Source of the DNA: Galbula dea
Lineage: Eukaryota > Chordata > Aves > Piciformes > Galbulidae
Length of the DNA stretch: 64,000 bases
NCBI GenBank assembly: GCA_013399015.1
Contig: VWZX01006700.1
Coordinates: forward strand, 1 to 64,000
Reading direction: 5' to 3'
Shown here in pieces: positions 45,966-58,875 of the stretch; position 1 is the first letter of the stretch; each line of letters begins with the position of its first letter. The translations under genes were made by a program, and so were the position numbers. The notes beneath the pieces are model-generated. The model saw nothing but the letters and a program-made list of their open reading frames with translations. It did no database searches and was not told where the DNA came from.

Positions 45966-48900
45966 ACAGTACTAGGAGAAGTTCACTGGATGTGAAGCCA
46001 ATGCCATCGTTCACTATTTTTCCCCCTTTAGCCAAGGAAAAGACTTTTCATCAGCAGAAAAAATACTGCTCATGCGGTCAGGAGCACACATAGGACACAC
46101 AGATATGTGAGCAAGGGGTATATGCAGGAATGATGGCACAGCTAAGTGGGCTTGACCATGGGAGAGCATGACATCCATTGCTTCCAGGAGCTGGGACATC
46201 AGGCCCTAAAAGTCCAGCTTGAGCCATGCGCTTTAGCAAGCAGAGGAGCAATGGTTGTGTCCAGGAGCACTGGGTCCCTGTGCCATACTCATCCAAACAG
46301 CACCAATGCTGTTCAACCTTGAATCCTCCAAACAGGCCAGCTGCTTCAAGGTTGCTCCATATGTTAACAAAGCTTCCACATTGTGTTGCACCGCTGCAGC
46401 CAGACCCCTCTGCAGTGGGTAGGGTTTTGCCCAATACGCCCACAGACCCCTATGGGGTCATGGAAATAGCAACACTAGAAGAGCTAGACTGCTAACCCAC
46501 CCCAAGAGATGCTTGTCTTAATAGCACACTGCTTTCTTAAACATCAGGTCGGTACGTGGCTGTGGAAGGGTGCTTTTCCACTCTGCTTTTATGGGCTTGT
46601 AAAGACAAAGTAGCTGCGTGCTCCCTGGAAACCCCAAACTCTGTTTTCCTGAGGACCTGCTATCTGTCAGGTTTTAGCAGCAGAAAGAAGAGGACGGTGT
46701 GCTTGGCAGTGCCAAATGAAGTGGTCGCACAGGTAGGTATCACTGAGATGAGCACTCCCTCCTCCTGCACCCGTGCCAGGTCAGTACAGCTGCTCAAAAT
46801 TACCACCCAACTTCCCATGAAGAACAGGGCTGAGAGGATGGCACCAGCTGGTGCCAACACCAGGTTTTGCAAGCTAAACAGGCAATGATGCTGTGCAAAT
46901 CATCCTGCTATTAACCTCCAGCATACAGCCCTGGCACTTCCTTGTTATCACCCTCACAGTGCCCTTTGGTGTCACAACCATACCCTCACAGGACAAAGCT
47001 TAAGTATGCAGGCTACAAAAACTTTGGTAAAACAGTTCTGGATCAAAACCTTAAAAGGTATCTAACCTCACCCTTCCTGATTTTGATGAGGCAGGACAAA
47101 CCTGAGTGAAAAGGAATGAAATAGAGATTTTCTCCATCTACTTTCTAACTGTCGGAAAAGGGAGCACATTGCACGGTACATTGCAAGTTTGGGATGTGGC
47201 AAGACACCAACTGCATTTTATGTGTTGCAAAACCACCTCCTCTGTGGCAGATGAAATTTCAAAGCATAAGCTCTGACCTTGGTAATACTTTTTACACTTT
47301 GAGTCACTGCCATCACTGGAAATAACAAGGGAAAAGGGCTGATATTTCAAAGATTTTAATGCATGGCTAGATTTGCTGTGAACTGGGACGGTCCCAGATG
47401 CCAGCCCAGCCTTCCAGGCCTTTGACACTCTCCACTACAGGCCCAAGGGAGCAAGACTGAAATGATCTGAGGCTGTGTAAAGCACTGGCATGCTAGACTA
47501 GGCAAGAGGGGAATGTGGATTCGAAGGAGGATGAGGCATAGCCCTACAACGTCCTGCGGGTATCCCTATAGCTGATAAGTTTGGATGAGTTTGACTCCTG
47601 ATTCTTTGTTACCCACCTCCAAGGGAGGATGTCTTGAACAGGGCAGCCCTTTTTTTTTCCCTCTTGTATCAAAAATCTGGGCAGGTTCATGTTCTTTGCC
47701 TGTGAAGGCAAACATCCCAAAAACAAGGGAAAAAGAAAGAGGCGACTTGGCAGAGATTCCTTTTGACTGGTGGGAGCAAAGCTAGATGGGCAGACGGATA
47801 GCAAAAGAGAGGAATCCTTCTCACACATAACATACCACCCCATCTGGTCTCTTCAGACTGTCCCTCAGCCTAAAAGTCTACGCCTCTGAGACACTTTATC
47901 AGATACACAGTTCAATTCCTTGATTCTCCTCCTTCACCCAACAAGGGAATAGCTACCTCTGACAGCCCTGATTTGTTAAATAAAACATGCCTTGAAGGCT
48001 TCCCACAATAAAATTTGCACAGAAAACTGACATTCTTCCTCCTCCTATCAGCCCCAATGCTATTCATCTGTAAGTTAATAACTTGGATGCTCAGCTGAGC
48101 TATTGATCCTTTCTCAGAACAATCATTCTTTTGGGTCCAAAATACACAAATATTAAAGCAACAGGCTAAAATGGCAAAACTAACTCAGCACTTGCATGTG
48201 GCCTCATGACATTGGTACTGCAGGGTGACTTGGTTCCTTCCCAGCTGTTTGCAATGTGTTCTGAAGATGCAACGGTATGAGGTAGGGTTTATTTCTCCAT
48301 CACTCTCAAAGAAACCAACTATCTCATCATCAAGGAAAAGATGTTGCAGCTTGTAGGTGGAAAGCCAGCTTTCATGACCCAAAATTACTGTTTAGCTTTA
48401 AATATTCATCACTCAACCAGGGCTTCATAGTAGGACAGCTGCTCCTTGTAGGTATTCAGGTTAGCGATTTTCAGCAGCAGTGGTGCATGGGTATACAGAA
48501 GAAAGGCAATGTTTCAGAGCCCCAGCTCCCCAGCTGAAGGAGAGAGGACAACACCAGATCAGTCACTCCATCCAGGGTGTCTTTGGGCTTCTGTCATATT
48601 AGACAGGATCTGGCATGTCTGAGGCTGAGCAAAGCTCCAGGTTCCACCCATTGCTTCCTGCCAGCACTCGCTTGGGAGTGGGTCTAGCTCTGATAACCAC
48701 TGTAACAAAACCTGATGAAAGGAAACAATTAAGGTCTCTGCAATGTCCTCATCCTCCTCAACTGCTCCTGCACCAGCAGGGCACTAGACCACCTCTCCCA
48801 AGGGAATTCTCGAGTGTGCCCCAACCTTGTATTTTTTGCTTTGCAATCTGCTTGCATGCGTCTGGCTAATTGTTGTTCAGACTGCTCCTTTCAGGGGAGA

Positions 48901-49186
48901 TTTTCAAGGCAAACAATCTATTTTTCCCCAGTTGCATTTTTTTGACTTCAAAGCCTTTGATGTCTGGGAAAATAACAGGCAACCTCAACACACGGCTGAG
49001 CATCAGGAGAGGGCTGGGAAGCACTAAGCGGAAATGCATTTGGTTGTCTGGGTCAAAAACCATTTCCTTTGTTAAATGATTATTACTGTTCCAAGAGGAT
49101 TTCAGTGGGAATTGAGGGTGCTTAGATAGATGGATTCACAGGTTTGCTGAGCTTCTATAAGGGTCTCTATATCCTCCACCATAATT
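45966..49186. other. Non-coding stretch
   Basis: A hydrophobic minus-strand frame at 46872-46660 lacks a matching donor. No repeat is recognised. Confidence 0.5.
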
Positions 49187-49642
49187 CTACATCATAACTT
49201 CCAACACCAATAATTCTTCTATGACTCCCAACAGATATTCCTGTGCCTTCCAAAGCAATAACTTCTCAATGAACTCCAGATCTGCCAAATCGACTGTTTT
49301 CCCCCTGCAGACGCCTGTTTTTTGGCCCTTCTCAACACCCCCCCCGGGAATCTTGACCCATTTACCTTTCCTCCTGGTTCCAAGATCAGCATAAGGGGAG
49401 ATGAGATCAGAAACCAATATGCCTTGGACATCAACAAATAGCTCTGGCACTAAAAGCTTCCAGTCATCTCCCATTTTCCTGACTGCTCTCAGCAGTCGAG
49501 GATCCAGACCTGGACCTGCCTTTATCAGGCATCCTTCTAAGCAAACCTTCCCCAGCCACATGCTTCCCTTTCTCACATTGCTCATTTCTTCCCATTTGTA
49601 CCTGAAAATTGTTATGAGTGTGTCACAGGTCCCCCCTGGAGA
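49187..49642 (-). other. Unassigned open frame of about 150 codons
   Basis: On the complement the frame opens after a TAA near 49645, has its first ATG at 49585 and ends at 49187. The ATG-initiated part is 132 residues. Unlike other long frames here, its composition is protein-like, with mixed charged and hydrophobic residues: GPGLDPRLLRAVRKMGDDWK, VPELFVDVQGILVSDLISPY, and a Glu/Leu-rich end (LADLEFIEKLLLWKAQEYLL). An acceptor-like TTTTCAG lies at about 49610. I know of no matching family. It may be a decayed retrocopy, a piece of an unidentified retroelement, or chance. Confidence 0.22.
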
Positions 49643-52600
49643 AATTACTTAAAGTTACTCACCCGGGCTAGAGAACAAATGCTTATATAAGAAATAAATT
49701 GCAATGCATTTCTTGAGTCGTCAGGCTTCCCAGTTCAGCTGTAAGAGCAGCACGCCAGGCACAGCAGCACAGAACTGCTACCTCTCTGTGCACTTGATCT
49801 TAACGATGTGTTAATTAAGCTAAGGTTAGAGCTGCTTGTTACCTTATTATTTTTGGTTCTTTCACAGGAATGCTCAGCAGCCTCAATCAGGAACAGGCTT
49901 TTTTCCCCCTTTCTCTTTGCTTTTAAGTCACAAATTATTTCAAGATCTGGTAAAAATAAATGCACACAAGCAGGCTCTGCTGTTTTCCAGGGGATTCTGC
50001 TTTGTGAAGGAAGAAAGGTTTGAATCAAAAATGAACATATGCAAGATGGATAGGATGATAAGAATCAAAAGTTACCCTTTTTTTCATTGAAAGTTTTTCT
50101 TTTAAACAAAGAAAAAACTCCACAGACTAATTGCACAGCACTAGGTGCTTTGTATGGAGTCAGTTTGTGCTATAGAGTGAAAACTGAGCAAGCTACTAGG
50201 CTGCCCAAAGGAGGACAGAGGAAGGATAAGCAATTTGGCTCCAGCTTTAGGCTCTCCAGTTGCTATCCCATTCATCGACCTGCAGACTCCCCGAGCTGCT
50301 GGGGCCAAGTGTGGCTGGACACCTCTCAGGTCATCCCCATCCCACAGTGCACACAAATGAAGCAGCACTTCTGCGCCTGAATAAATAACCAAGTTTTAAA
50401 AGACGGTGCTAAATTTGCTGGTGAGTGTATTAAAGGACTGTGCCCTAGTGTAGGTCCCCACAAGCCAGGCTGCCATCACATGGGTGCAATGAGCTGCTAG
50501 TTCTCAACAGACCCCTGATGAGTCACCACAGGCAGAGCCTTCCTTACACTGTCCTGGGGAGCAAGTATAGGGGCTGGCAGAACTGCAGAACCCAGACTGA
50601 AACTAAATGGAATCCAGGAAGGAAAGGCAGATGGGGAATACCACAGGGGCAACTTAGGCAGGTCCTCTTGATCCCAGGCAGGATGTGGGGGCTCATCCTC
50701 ACGATGTGATGCTGCTGCCCTGGGAAACCTGAATAGTATTCCCTGTCTCCACTTGCTCCCAGACAGTGGAAAAGAGCCACAAAACCCTCTCAAAGTCTTA
50801 GCAGGAAGGTCTAAAATGCTTCTAACAGAGTGGCCACCTCCAACCACCATGGCTGCCAGCTTCTCCTTATGGGTATTCTTAGATGTTGTTTTAGGACCAG
50901 GCTGAGGAGTCCCACTGGGAGCATGGGGCTGGCACTGCACTACACAGCTACACGCCAGCACCCTGCAAATGACCTAGGTTTTTAAAAGATGTCATTGTGC
51001 CCGTGCTATCCAATTACTAAGAAACAATGAAGCTGACAATGGACCTCAGAACTACTGTGGAAAAATGAGAAAAGGAGCAACCTGCTCACCACAGGGCCTG
51101 GTTTTGCAAAGAATCTGCAATCCAACATCACATCTTCTCCTGAATGGCAGCCAGGACAACTTTTCCCCACTTTCAGCTGAAAACAGCTTATGCCATTTTC
51201 TGGCTGCTTCTGGATTGAAAACATTACTAGTAAACAAAACCTCTAGAAACTGATGGCATTTCTCTTGCCTGTGTTGAAATTGACTCTTCCCTTGCATTCA
51301 GTGCTGCTATCCTCAATGGGAAAAAGCAGATTTTGTCCTAAAACTTAACTCCTACGATCTGAATACCTCCTGAAAGAAAATAAGGAGACCTGTCTGGGGG
51401 ATAACCCATAGGAAAAAGGCTTCAGAGAGGCTCAATAGTGCATAAATGGATAATGGAACAGAAATGGCTTCAGGAACCAGGGTGAGAGCAGACTTTTCTG
51501 GGGACCAGGATGTGTCCTAAAAGCAGCATGTCCCATCAGCTCTGTTTTTCCAAAGAGGTCTTGCAGCACAAAGCAATACATGCAGACATGCACGGACTTA
51601 CTTAGGGGCTCTGGCATCCAGGCCTTGAGCAGGAAGGCGCTGCACAACTGCACTAATTATATGCTGAACATCTGTCTCCCTGCTACTACCGTGGGGCTGG
51701 AAAAGTCCTCCTGCATGATCAAGGATTAGTGTTGGAAAAGATTTTGTTGACTATGTGATTTTGCACTGTCGGGGGAGAAAAAAAAATACTGCAGATTCCC
51801 TGGAAGGGAGTTGTTTCAGGGCACATCTCTTGGATGAAGCAGGGTAATTTACGTTTGAAATCAGAGACCTTGCCAGAGCAAGAAGTGAGTGCTCACACTG
51901 CTGTGGGCTGCAGGATTTAGTCCCTTGCTCCAAACTGGGGGGAGCAGGATCTCCTGAGGTCTCCCATACTCTGAGCAGCACCAGGGTGTCTGATACATCA
52001 TGACCATGAAGGGGAAAGAAAGTTCAGCCTGGCCTGGTCTGCTTCTCCCTGTCCAAAAAGCTACAAAAGGTCAGAAAATAACAACACTTCCAGCTGTGGC
52101 GTGGTACCATGGAAAGGGTGTGCATCCTTCTCGCTGTCCTGGCTGGGATGCGATTCTACCAAAAACCCTCTATAGACAAGGAGAGAGGCAGCAGCAGAAG
52201 GAACCCAGGACACATTTGTGGCATAAATCGCCCCTTAATCTGGATAAGCAATGGAAGGGATCTGGAACTTTGAACAATGGAGCCAGATGGTGGATATATA
52301 TCTTTCATCTTTGATCTGCAACCCACCAACCTTGAAAGGAAAAATCTTCCCAACTTTGTGTGACATCTACCACCCATGTTAACGAGGTTTGTGATAATCT
52401 GTGTGCAAAAAGACTGACAGAAGCCTAAAAAACAAACCTGTGGTGAAGAGAAGCAAATCCCCTGATGCTTAATTAGCACAGATGTCTTCTGAGTTGGGAA
52501 TCTTACTATTATTTTTTTTTCCTTCTTCTAAATCATCAGGGGCCAGAAACTTGCACAGCAACACAAACAAAATGTCCCTTCAAGTCAACGGGTGCTTTTG

Positions 52601-55600
52601 GCAGGGCAGAAATGATTGGGATTTCCAAAAATGGCCCATGGGAACATCAGCCCAGGCATTCTTGGGAAGCATCTCAGAGCCTGAACTGTCTCCCAAGAAT
52701 AAAATCCTTCAATCCAGCATGACAAAAGAGCCATTGCACGACAGTTGCTATCTCACAACTGCGCAAATTAAGCAATCAATCAAACAAGCAATACCCTGGA
52801 AAAGAGCAGTGCACGGTGCATGTGGTACTAGCAGTGGGTGAGCAGAGCTGACCCATGGTTGCCTTCCATCACATGTGGGCTATTGTGTTCCCTTCACCGA
52901 AAACATCACAGCAAGTGAGGGCTGCTTTTTGGCTTTGACCTTCTGTATCCAAGTCTGGGTAGAAGACCCTTTCTTGGAGAGAATATGGTATCCAGCAAAA
53001 GCATTTGTTTTGGACTTGGCTGCTATATAAATCAATGGTAATTATGTAAGGACATGACAGAGCAAAAAATTAGATGTAAAATTGTCAGACAACAAGAAAG
53101 GAGCTAGAAATTGTTGCTGTCTCTCCTGGGTTGCAGAGGGAATCCTGTCTCAAATGTTTGGGATTCTGCGTGTGCCTCCAGCTTCACAAAACTATGTCCC
53201 TTGGAGCAAAAAGAGAAGGATGACTATTGAAAACCTCCCATGACTTCTTGTCCACTGAAGCAATTAAAAGAGATGTAAGATATCACTGCTGTCTGTCCAT
53301 GGACCAAAACTCCAGGATGTGTCAGGAGCCCTTAACACCAGAGCTGAGCATTTGCTTAGCACCCAGAGGCCCAGATATGTTAACAAACAGATCAGGCAAA
53401 TGGCTGCATGTTTTAGAATGTATTTTAAAACCCAGATCCCATTGGCAGGCAACACTCAGACAGCAAGTGGGGCCAAAACCCATGAATAAATTACTTGGAG
53501 CAAGTAGTTTGACATGCCATTATTCATAATAAATGCAGTCCTAGTAAACAGAAAATGGAGGCCAAATCTGCCTTTATAGACACCAATGATATAATCTGTT
53601 TCATCCTATTTGCTGTGCAAAATGAGGGCAGAAGAGAGCTACTATCATCCTCTAAAAGAGGAATGGTGATTTTGGAGGAACAAATATTCCTGACAGCTCC
53701 AGAGTGAGGTGCAGGACTGGAGAGCACAGACATAAACTGAACTCATAGTCAGAACAGAAACTTGGTTCCACCAGGGTAAAGACACAAATAAAACCAACCA
53801 AGCATGTCCCCCACCTCCAAGCAGTTCTGCTGATGCAGCTACCAAAGTAGCAGCTGCTTCAAAGAAGCTGTGAGGCTACAAAACAGAGCACAGACATGCT
53901 ATTTCTGACACTTTTCCTATGCTTTTTAAGAATCACATTTATTTCAATTTGGGCAACACATAGGAAAATTGTGAACATGGCTGTGATCACTCTTCCTTTG
54001 CTTCCTTTCCCAAATAATGCAAATTTAAAGGCATTTTGGTTGCAAGCTGCTTACACCATGAAGAGGCCAGCCTGGCACCTCCAGAATTTACCTTAGGGAA
54101 AACCAGAGCCACTGGCCTGAAGACTGCCACATTCATCTTGAACACAAAGGGAAATACTTCAGTAAATGACAAAGAAAATTTATTATGCTGCTTAAAAGTT
54201 ACAGCCCATTAAAAAAAATTGCCCTGATCTGAATCATTAACTTTTCAAAATAAATACTATTCTTTCATCAATAAGCTCAAAATATAAGCTAACCTCAAAA
54301 CCCTTTGGAAAAAAAAACCCATAAAAATAATATCTTTACACATTAATAACATCCATTGACCTAACTGCAAGCATATGTCCGCATTCATAATTTTACTGTA
54401 TCACACATCAATAATACTCTACACTTTTTTCATATTAAATTATGCTTTCCCATGAAAACAAAGTCCCAAGTATTTTCCTAAAAAGGCCCTTGCCATTTTA
54501 AATGCACAATGGCTGCATTTCAAAGTATTCACCCTAAAAGCATATTTGGTTATGCAGACTGGTATGAACCATTCATAAAATGAATGGGGCAGGTTCATAG
54601 GCATGTCAGAAAACAGAAACACTTTTATTTATAAGAAAACAAGGGTATTTTCTCTGCCTCCTTTCACTATTATCTTCTTCATGTCTCAGATCTTGAATTT
54701 ATTAAACAGGCAAAGCAACTAGGACTGATTATGGAATTGCCAGCTCTCTGCGCCTTGGTGTTTTGGACAAGGCTTAGCACAGTATAATCTGTTTATTAAT
54801 GTTTTGAAGAGGTCTGAGCAACAAGGAGGAAAAACTGGCAGATTACTATTATTTAGGCTAATCAAGAGTATGACGGATAGGGGAGATCATCAAAGCAAAC
54901 AGCAGTGCCAGGCAGTAAGGAAACCCAGTGTGCTGATAAATGCAAGGCATCACATGCTGCAAGGGAGGTTGTGAACTAATCACACACATTGCTGCAATCT
55001 AATTTAGCTGAAAACAGTTAGCAAAGTGATGTCAGCCGTCCCTCTGTGGCCACAGCTAAAATGGCAAGCAAAATGTTAGGTGACATATAAAGACACAAGA
55101 TTATAAAATACATGACAGAGTAAATCGACAGCATGCCCTGATCCGGAACACTCCAGCCAATCCTGAACATCCTGTGTAAAAAAGGACAGAGAAAAGAGGT
55201 TTCCGTTCAGAGACAGGCAATAGAAACCGTGAGATGTACAGAAAGAGTGAAGTCTGGGACTTTAATTTATAAAGGAGGCAGATAAACAAGAAGAGGAAGG
55301 AGGTGCAGGGAGCAATGAAAAGCAGCCAGCAAATGCTTCTTGAATATGGCAAGGGCAGAAGAGGAGTTTACAAAACCAAAAATGATACTTGAATATGCTT
55401 TATTTACGCACATGTAGTGCTTGGTGCACAGCCAGCTTCCGGGCTGTGCTGCCTCTGAGCATCCCACAAACTCACAACCAGGGAGTGTAAAGAGCACCAA
55501 TTAAATCTTCTGATTTCTAAGAAGACTCATAGGTGTACGGTTGCAATGGTGGGGTGGTGGGTGAAGAAAGGATCACAGCAGGGAAAGAGCAACCAAGGCT

Positions 55601-58600
55601 GAGGGAAAGGCCACCACAGCCAGCACGAGGTCTAAAGGACAAAACCTGCATCCAGCCAGAAAAACATGACCTGTTCCCCACAGAAGGTTGCTCCTAGCTG
55701 GGCAGAGCCAAGGGACAATCCATGTCCTGCAGCAGGCAGGCTCTCCCCTGTACCTCTTGGTGCTATTTTAGGTATTTATTGACTTGGGTTCTCTCTCTTT
55801 GCATGTCTCCCTCAACCCTTGATGAGAAGCACCTCTTTCAGCATACTGCTATGAACATGAAGTCCATATTGCTCTCCAGGGCACAGCTCCCACTTTCCCT
55901 GACACCACTGGGATGCTCAACACTGCACTCCCTGCATCTACCAGCTGTATCCTAAAACCACAGGTGCCCAGAGGCAGATGAGTGGACACAAATCCTCGCA
56001 CATCTCTCCATCTCTCCCCTTCCCGTTTTACTGAGGTCCGGTGATTTCCCAGCTGATGAACACATTACCACCTCATTCGGCAACGCCTCAGAGGCGCTCA
56101 CGTTTCAGGCCCTGTCGAGAAAAAGATGAAGTATGAAAATCCCTTTCCTTTCCAATCCAGTCCTCCCAGCACCGGCCAAGGAGCAAACACAAAACGCCTC
56201 AGAAAACACACAAGAAACACCGGATGCGAGAGGCTGTGCCGAAGTCGCACCATATGCAGGTGTCAGGGAAAAAGGTCTCCCGGCTCCCACGCCAGGCTGC
56301 TATCTCCATCCCACAAACTCTTCTCGTGAGGGGTTGATTCCCGGAGAGGACCTGCTCCATACACTGGCTCATCAGAGACATGGATCAGGTGGAGAATCAG
56401 CAGAGGATTTACACAGCCATGGCCACTGGAATCTAAAAATATCTGGAGATGATATCTAGCTTTGGAGACTTCAAATATGTCCACGCGGGCATGAAGAGCT
56501 GTACACATCAGCCCCTGCCTAGATACCATCTCACCATTTAGCTACAAGTATCAGTGAGGGCATTTTCACCCCAGGCATCACTGGTGAAAGCACAGTCCCC
56601 TTTCCCTGCCCTCAGAGCTGCAGCAAAAGGAGAAAGGCATTGGGTCAGGTCAGGAGCTAAATACTACCCCAAAGCATGTCCTGGTGACAGCCCTGTCTGG
56701 AAACAAATGCATTTATTTTTCAGAAAATATTAAAACCTGTGAGATACACCAGAAGCTCAACCCTCTTCTTTGGCCGGCCCCAGAGCCCCTACTTGGGGCT
56801 ACTTCCTTATATAGGAAAATACAAGCACCCACAGGGGTGATGGACAGAATGTCCACTCCTGCCATGGGATAAGGGGGCACGTTGGACATCCTTCACCTTC
56901 ATCCAAGATCCTGGGGAAAAGACACCATCTCTGTCAGCACTTCAGGCCAATGGAGATTGATGCTCCTCAAGAAAGGTCATAAGTCTCCTCACTGAAAAGG
57001 CTTTTTGGAAAGAGAAGGGGTTTATAACAATTACAGTACTGCTCCTCCCTTCAACATCCTTGTAAAACCAAGTAGAGAAGAAAAATCCCACAGTTCTGCT
57101 CTACACTGTTTTTTCACCATGTAAACAGAAATGGGCTGATCACAAAAAATTCATGCAGGATTTTGTGGAAAGTGTAAAAAATAAAACAGCCAGACAGAGG
57201 TTTGTTTAGAAGTGACAGCCCAGTCCTGCCTCTTTGACATTTGCTCCGAACCAGTGAACTGCACAGCATTTGAACTTTTGTTTAGACAGATAGGCCTGTG
57301 TATTTAGAAATCCTTGAAACTCATCCATCTGCAAAGACAGCAACTCTCAATAATTCAAAAGCTCTAGCTGGGATGCTGAGCTCAGCAGATCTCTTTACAA
57401 ATGATTCCTATTAAAATAAAAAATTACAATGCAAGCGTCTATTAGACAATCCAAGCCTGACATGAAAAAGGAATTAAAAAAACATAATAGGTCCATGCTA
57501 GCTATTTTTATAGATCACTGAGGAGCTCAGAGAAGGCATCAGGACACCCGTTCTCCATTGCCTGCCCAGTGCCCAAACCCACCCTGAGCAATGCACCCTC
57601 CACCACACCCAGGACCATGATGGCATAGTCATACTGACGGAGGTCTGCTCAGCTCTTCAATGCCTCTAGAGATGAAAACCTGAGCCTACTTGCCTGGCAG
57701 CCAGTTTGGACATTCACCCACCCTCCGCATGAGGATCAGCCCTCCTGGTACCAGGCCTTAAACATCCTTGCTGCGTTTTATACCCAGGGTTTGTTACCCT
57801 AGGACACGAAAGCTGGTTTCCCAGGGAGCTTTTTGCTTCTCTGAAAGTTTATAGCTTTTTGGGGTTTTCTCTTCTCCAAACTGTGACCTTGGGGGTGTGG
57901 GACATGCTCAGGCCCCTGGCTGCTTTTTCCGCTGCCAGCATCAGCAATGCACAGATAAACTCATGACAGATGACAGGTGCAGCCTTACAACAGGACGAGT
58001 AATGAGGCATGGCTACCAGGACCAAAGGAAAAACACAATCATTCACAACAGCCTAGAGATCCCTAGAGACCAGAGTTAGCTGACGAAGAACCCTCCCTTT
58101 GGTTTCCCTGGCTAGGGCAAGAGGTGGGATGTGCTGAGGAGACCCCACCAGCACCAAGTCCCCTCTCCCTCCTGGCACATCGTGCAGCAGCAGCATGCTC
58201 AGCTTCTAGCTCCCTGCTCCCTGCAAAGCCTAAACCAACAGATTATCACGTTAACACTTCAAATGTTTAATTTCCTGCTCCAATTACACTGGTTTTGCAG
58301 CAGAAGAGGGGAACAAAGGAAAACAAACCGAGTGTTTCTAAATAAACCTAGAAAACTTTAAGACCGCTAGGCTTCTTCCTCCACTCTCTGGCCAGGGATT
58401 GGGGGACTGGTCCTCTCGTTGGTGAGGTAGTTGGCTGTAGGCATGGTAGCAACCTGAGTGCTGACCTCTTGGGCCAGCAGCAGAATTGCTCCCTACCCCA
58501 CTGCTAAAATGAAAAAGTCCTTTTGTTCGACGGCTCTGTCAATCTCCACAACACTGCAGGAACATTTGCTGCACAACAAGAAAAATAAGGCAGCTGGTGT

Positions 58601-58819
58601 TTGCAGAGCAAAACAGTAGCCTGCTGCAGAGAGGGGCCAGGCTGAGCACTGAGGAGAGAAAGTGGATGAGGTAGGAGGAGGGCAAAAATACTAGGAGTAA
58701 GGAGGGGAGGTGCCGTGCTCCTGTAGGGAGTGATAGCGTGAAAGACAGAGGGACGAAAAGCATAGAGGTGAACTGAATAAGAGGGAAGGTGAGAGCACAA
58801 GAAGGAAGGAAAGAGAGAC
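49643..58819. other. Long non-coding stretch
   Basis: No gene or repeat family is recognised across about 9 kb, apart from a distinctly A/T-rich block at about 54165-54660. Confidence 0.45.
54165..54660. other. A/T-rich block
   Basis: Markedly richer in A and T than its flanks, with many TTAAT, ATAAT and AATAAAT words and no long frame. It could be a conserved non-coding element, a matrix-attachment-like region, or simply drift. Confidence 0.3.
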
Positions 58820-58875
58820 GGGGGAAAGAGAGAAGGGGGAAAGAGAGAAGGGGGAAAGAGAAGGGGGAAAGATAG
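58820..58875 (+). repeat. Purine minisatellite, 15-base unit
   Basis: Units GGGGGAAAGAGAGAA at 58820-58834 and 58835-58849, then 13-base versions at 58850-58862 and 58863-58875. The flanks (58670-58920) are also strongly purine-rich, so long Ser/Leu/Phe-rich minus-strand frames there are composition artefacts. Confidence 0.92.

Noticed and set aside
46660..46872. Hydrophobic minus-strand frame that could be a membrane-spanning exon
   Set aside because: The acceptor is weak and no good donor follows in the right place.
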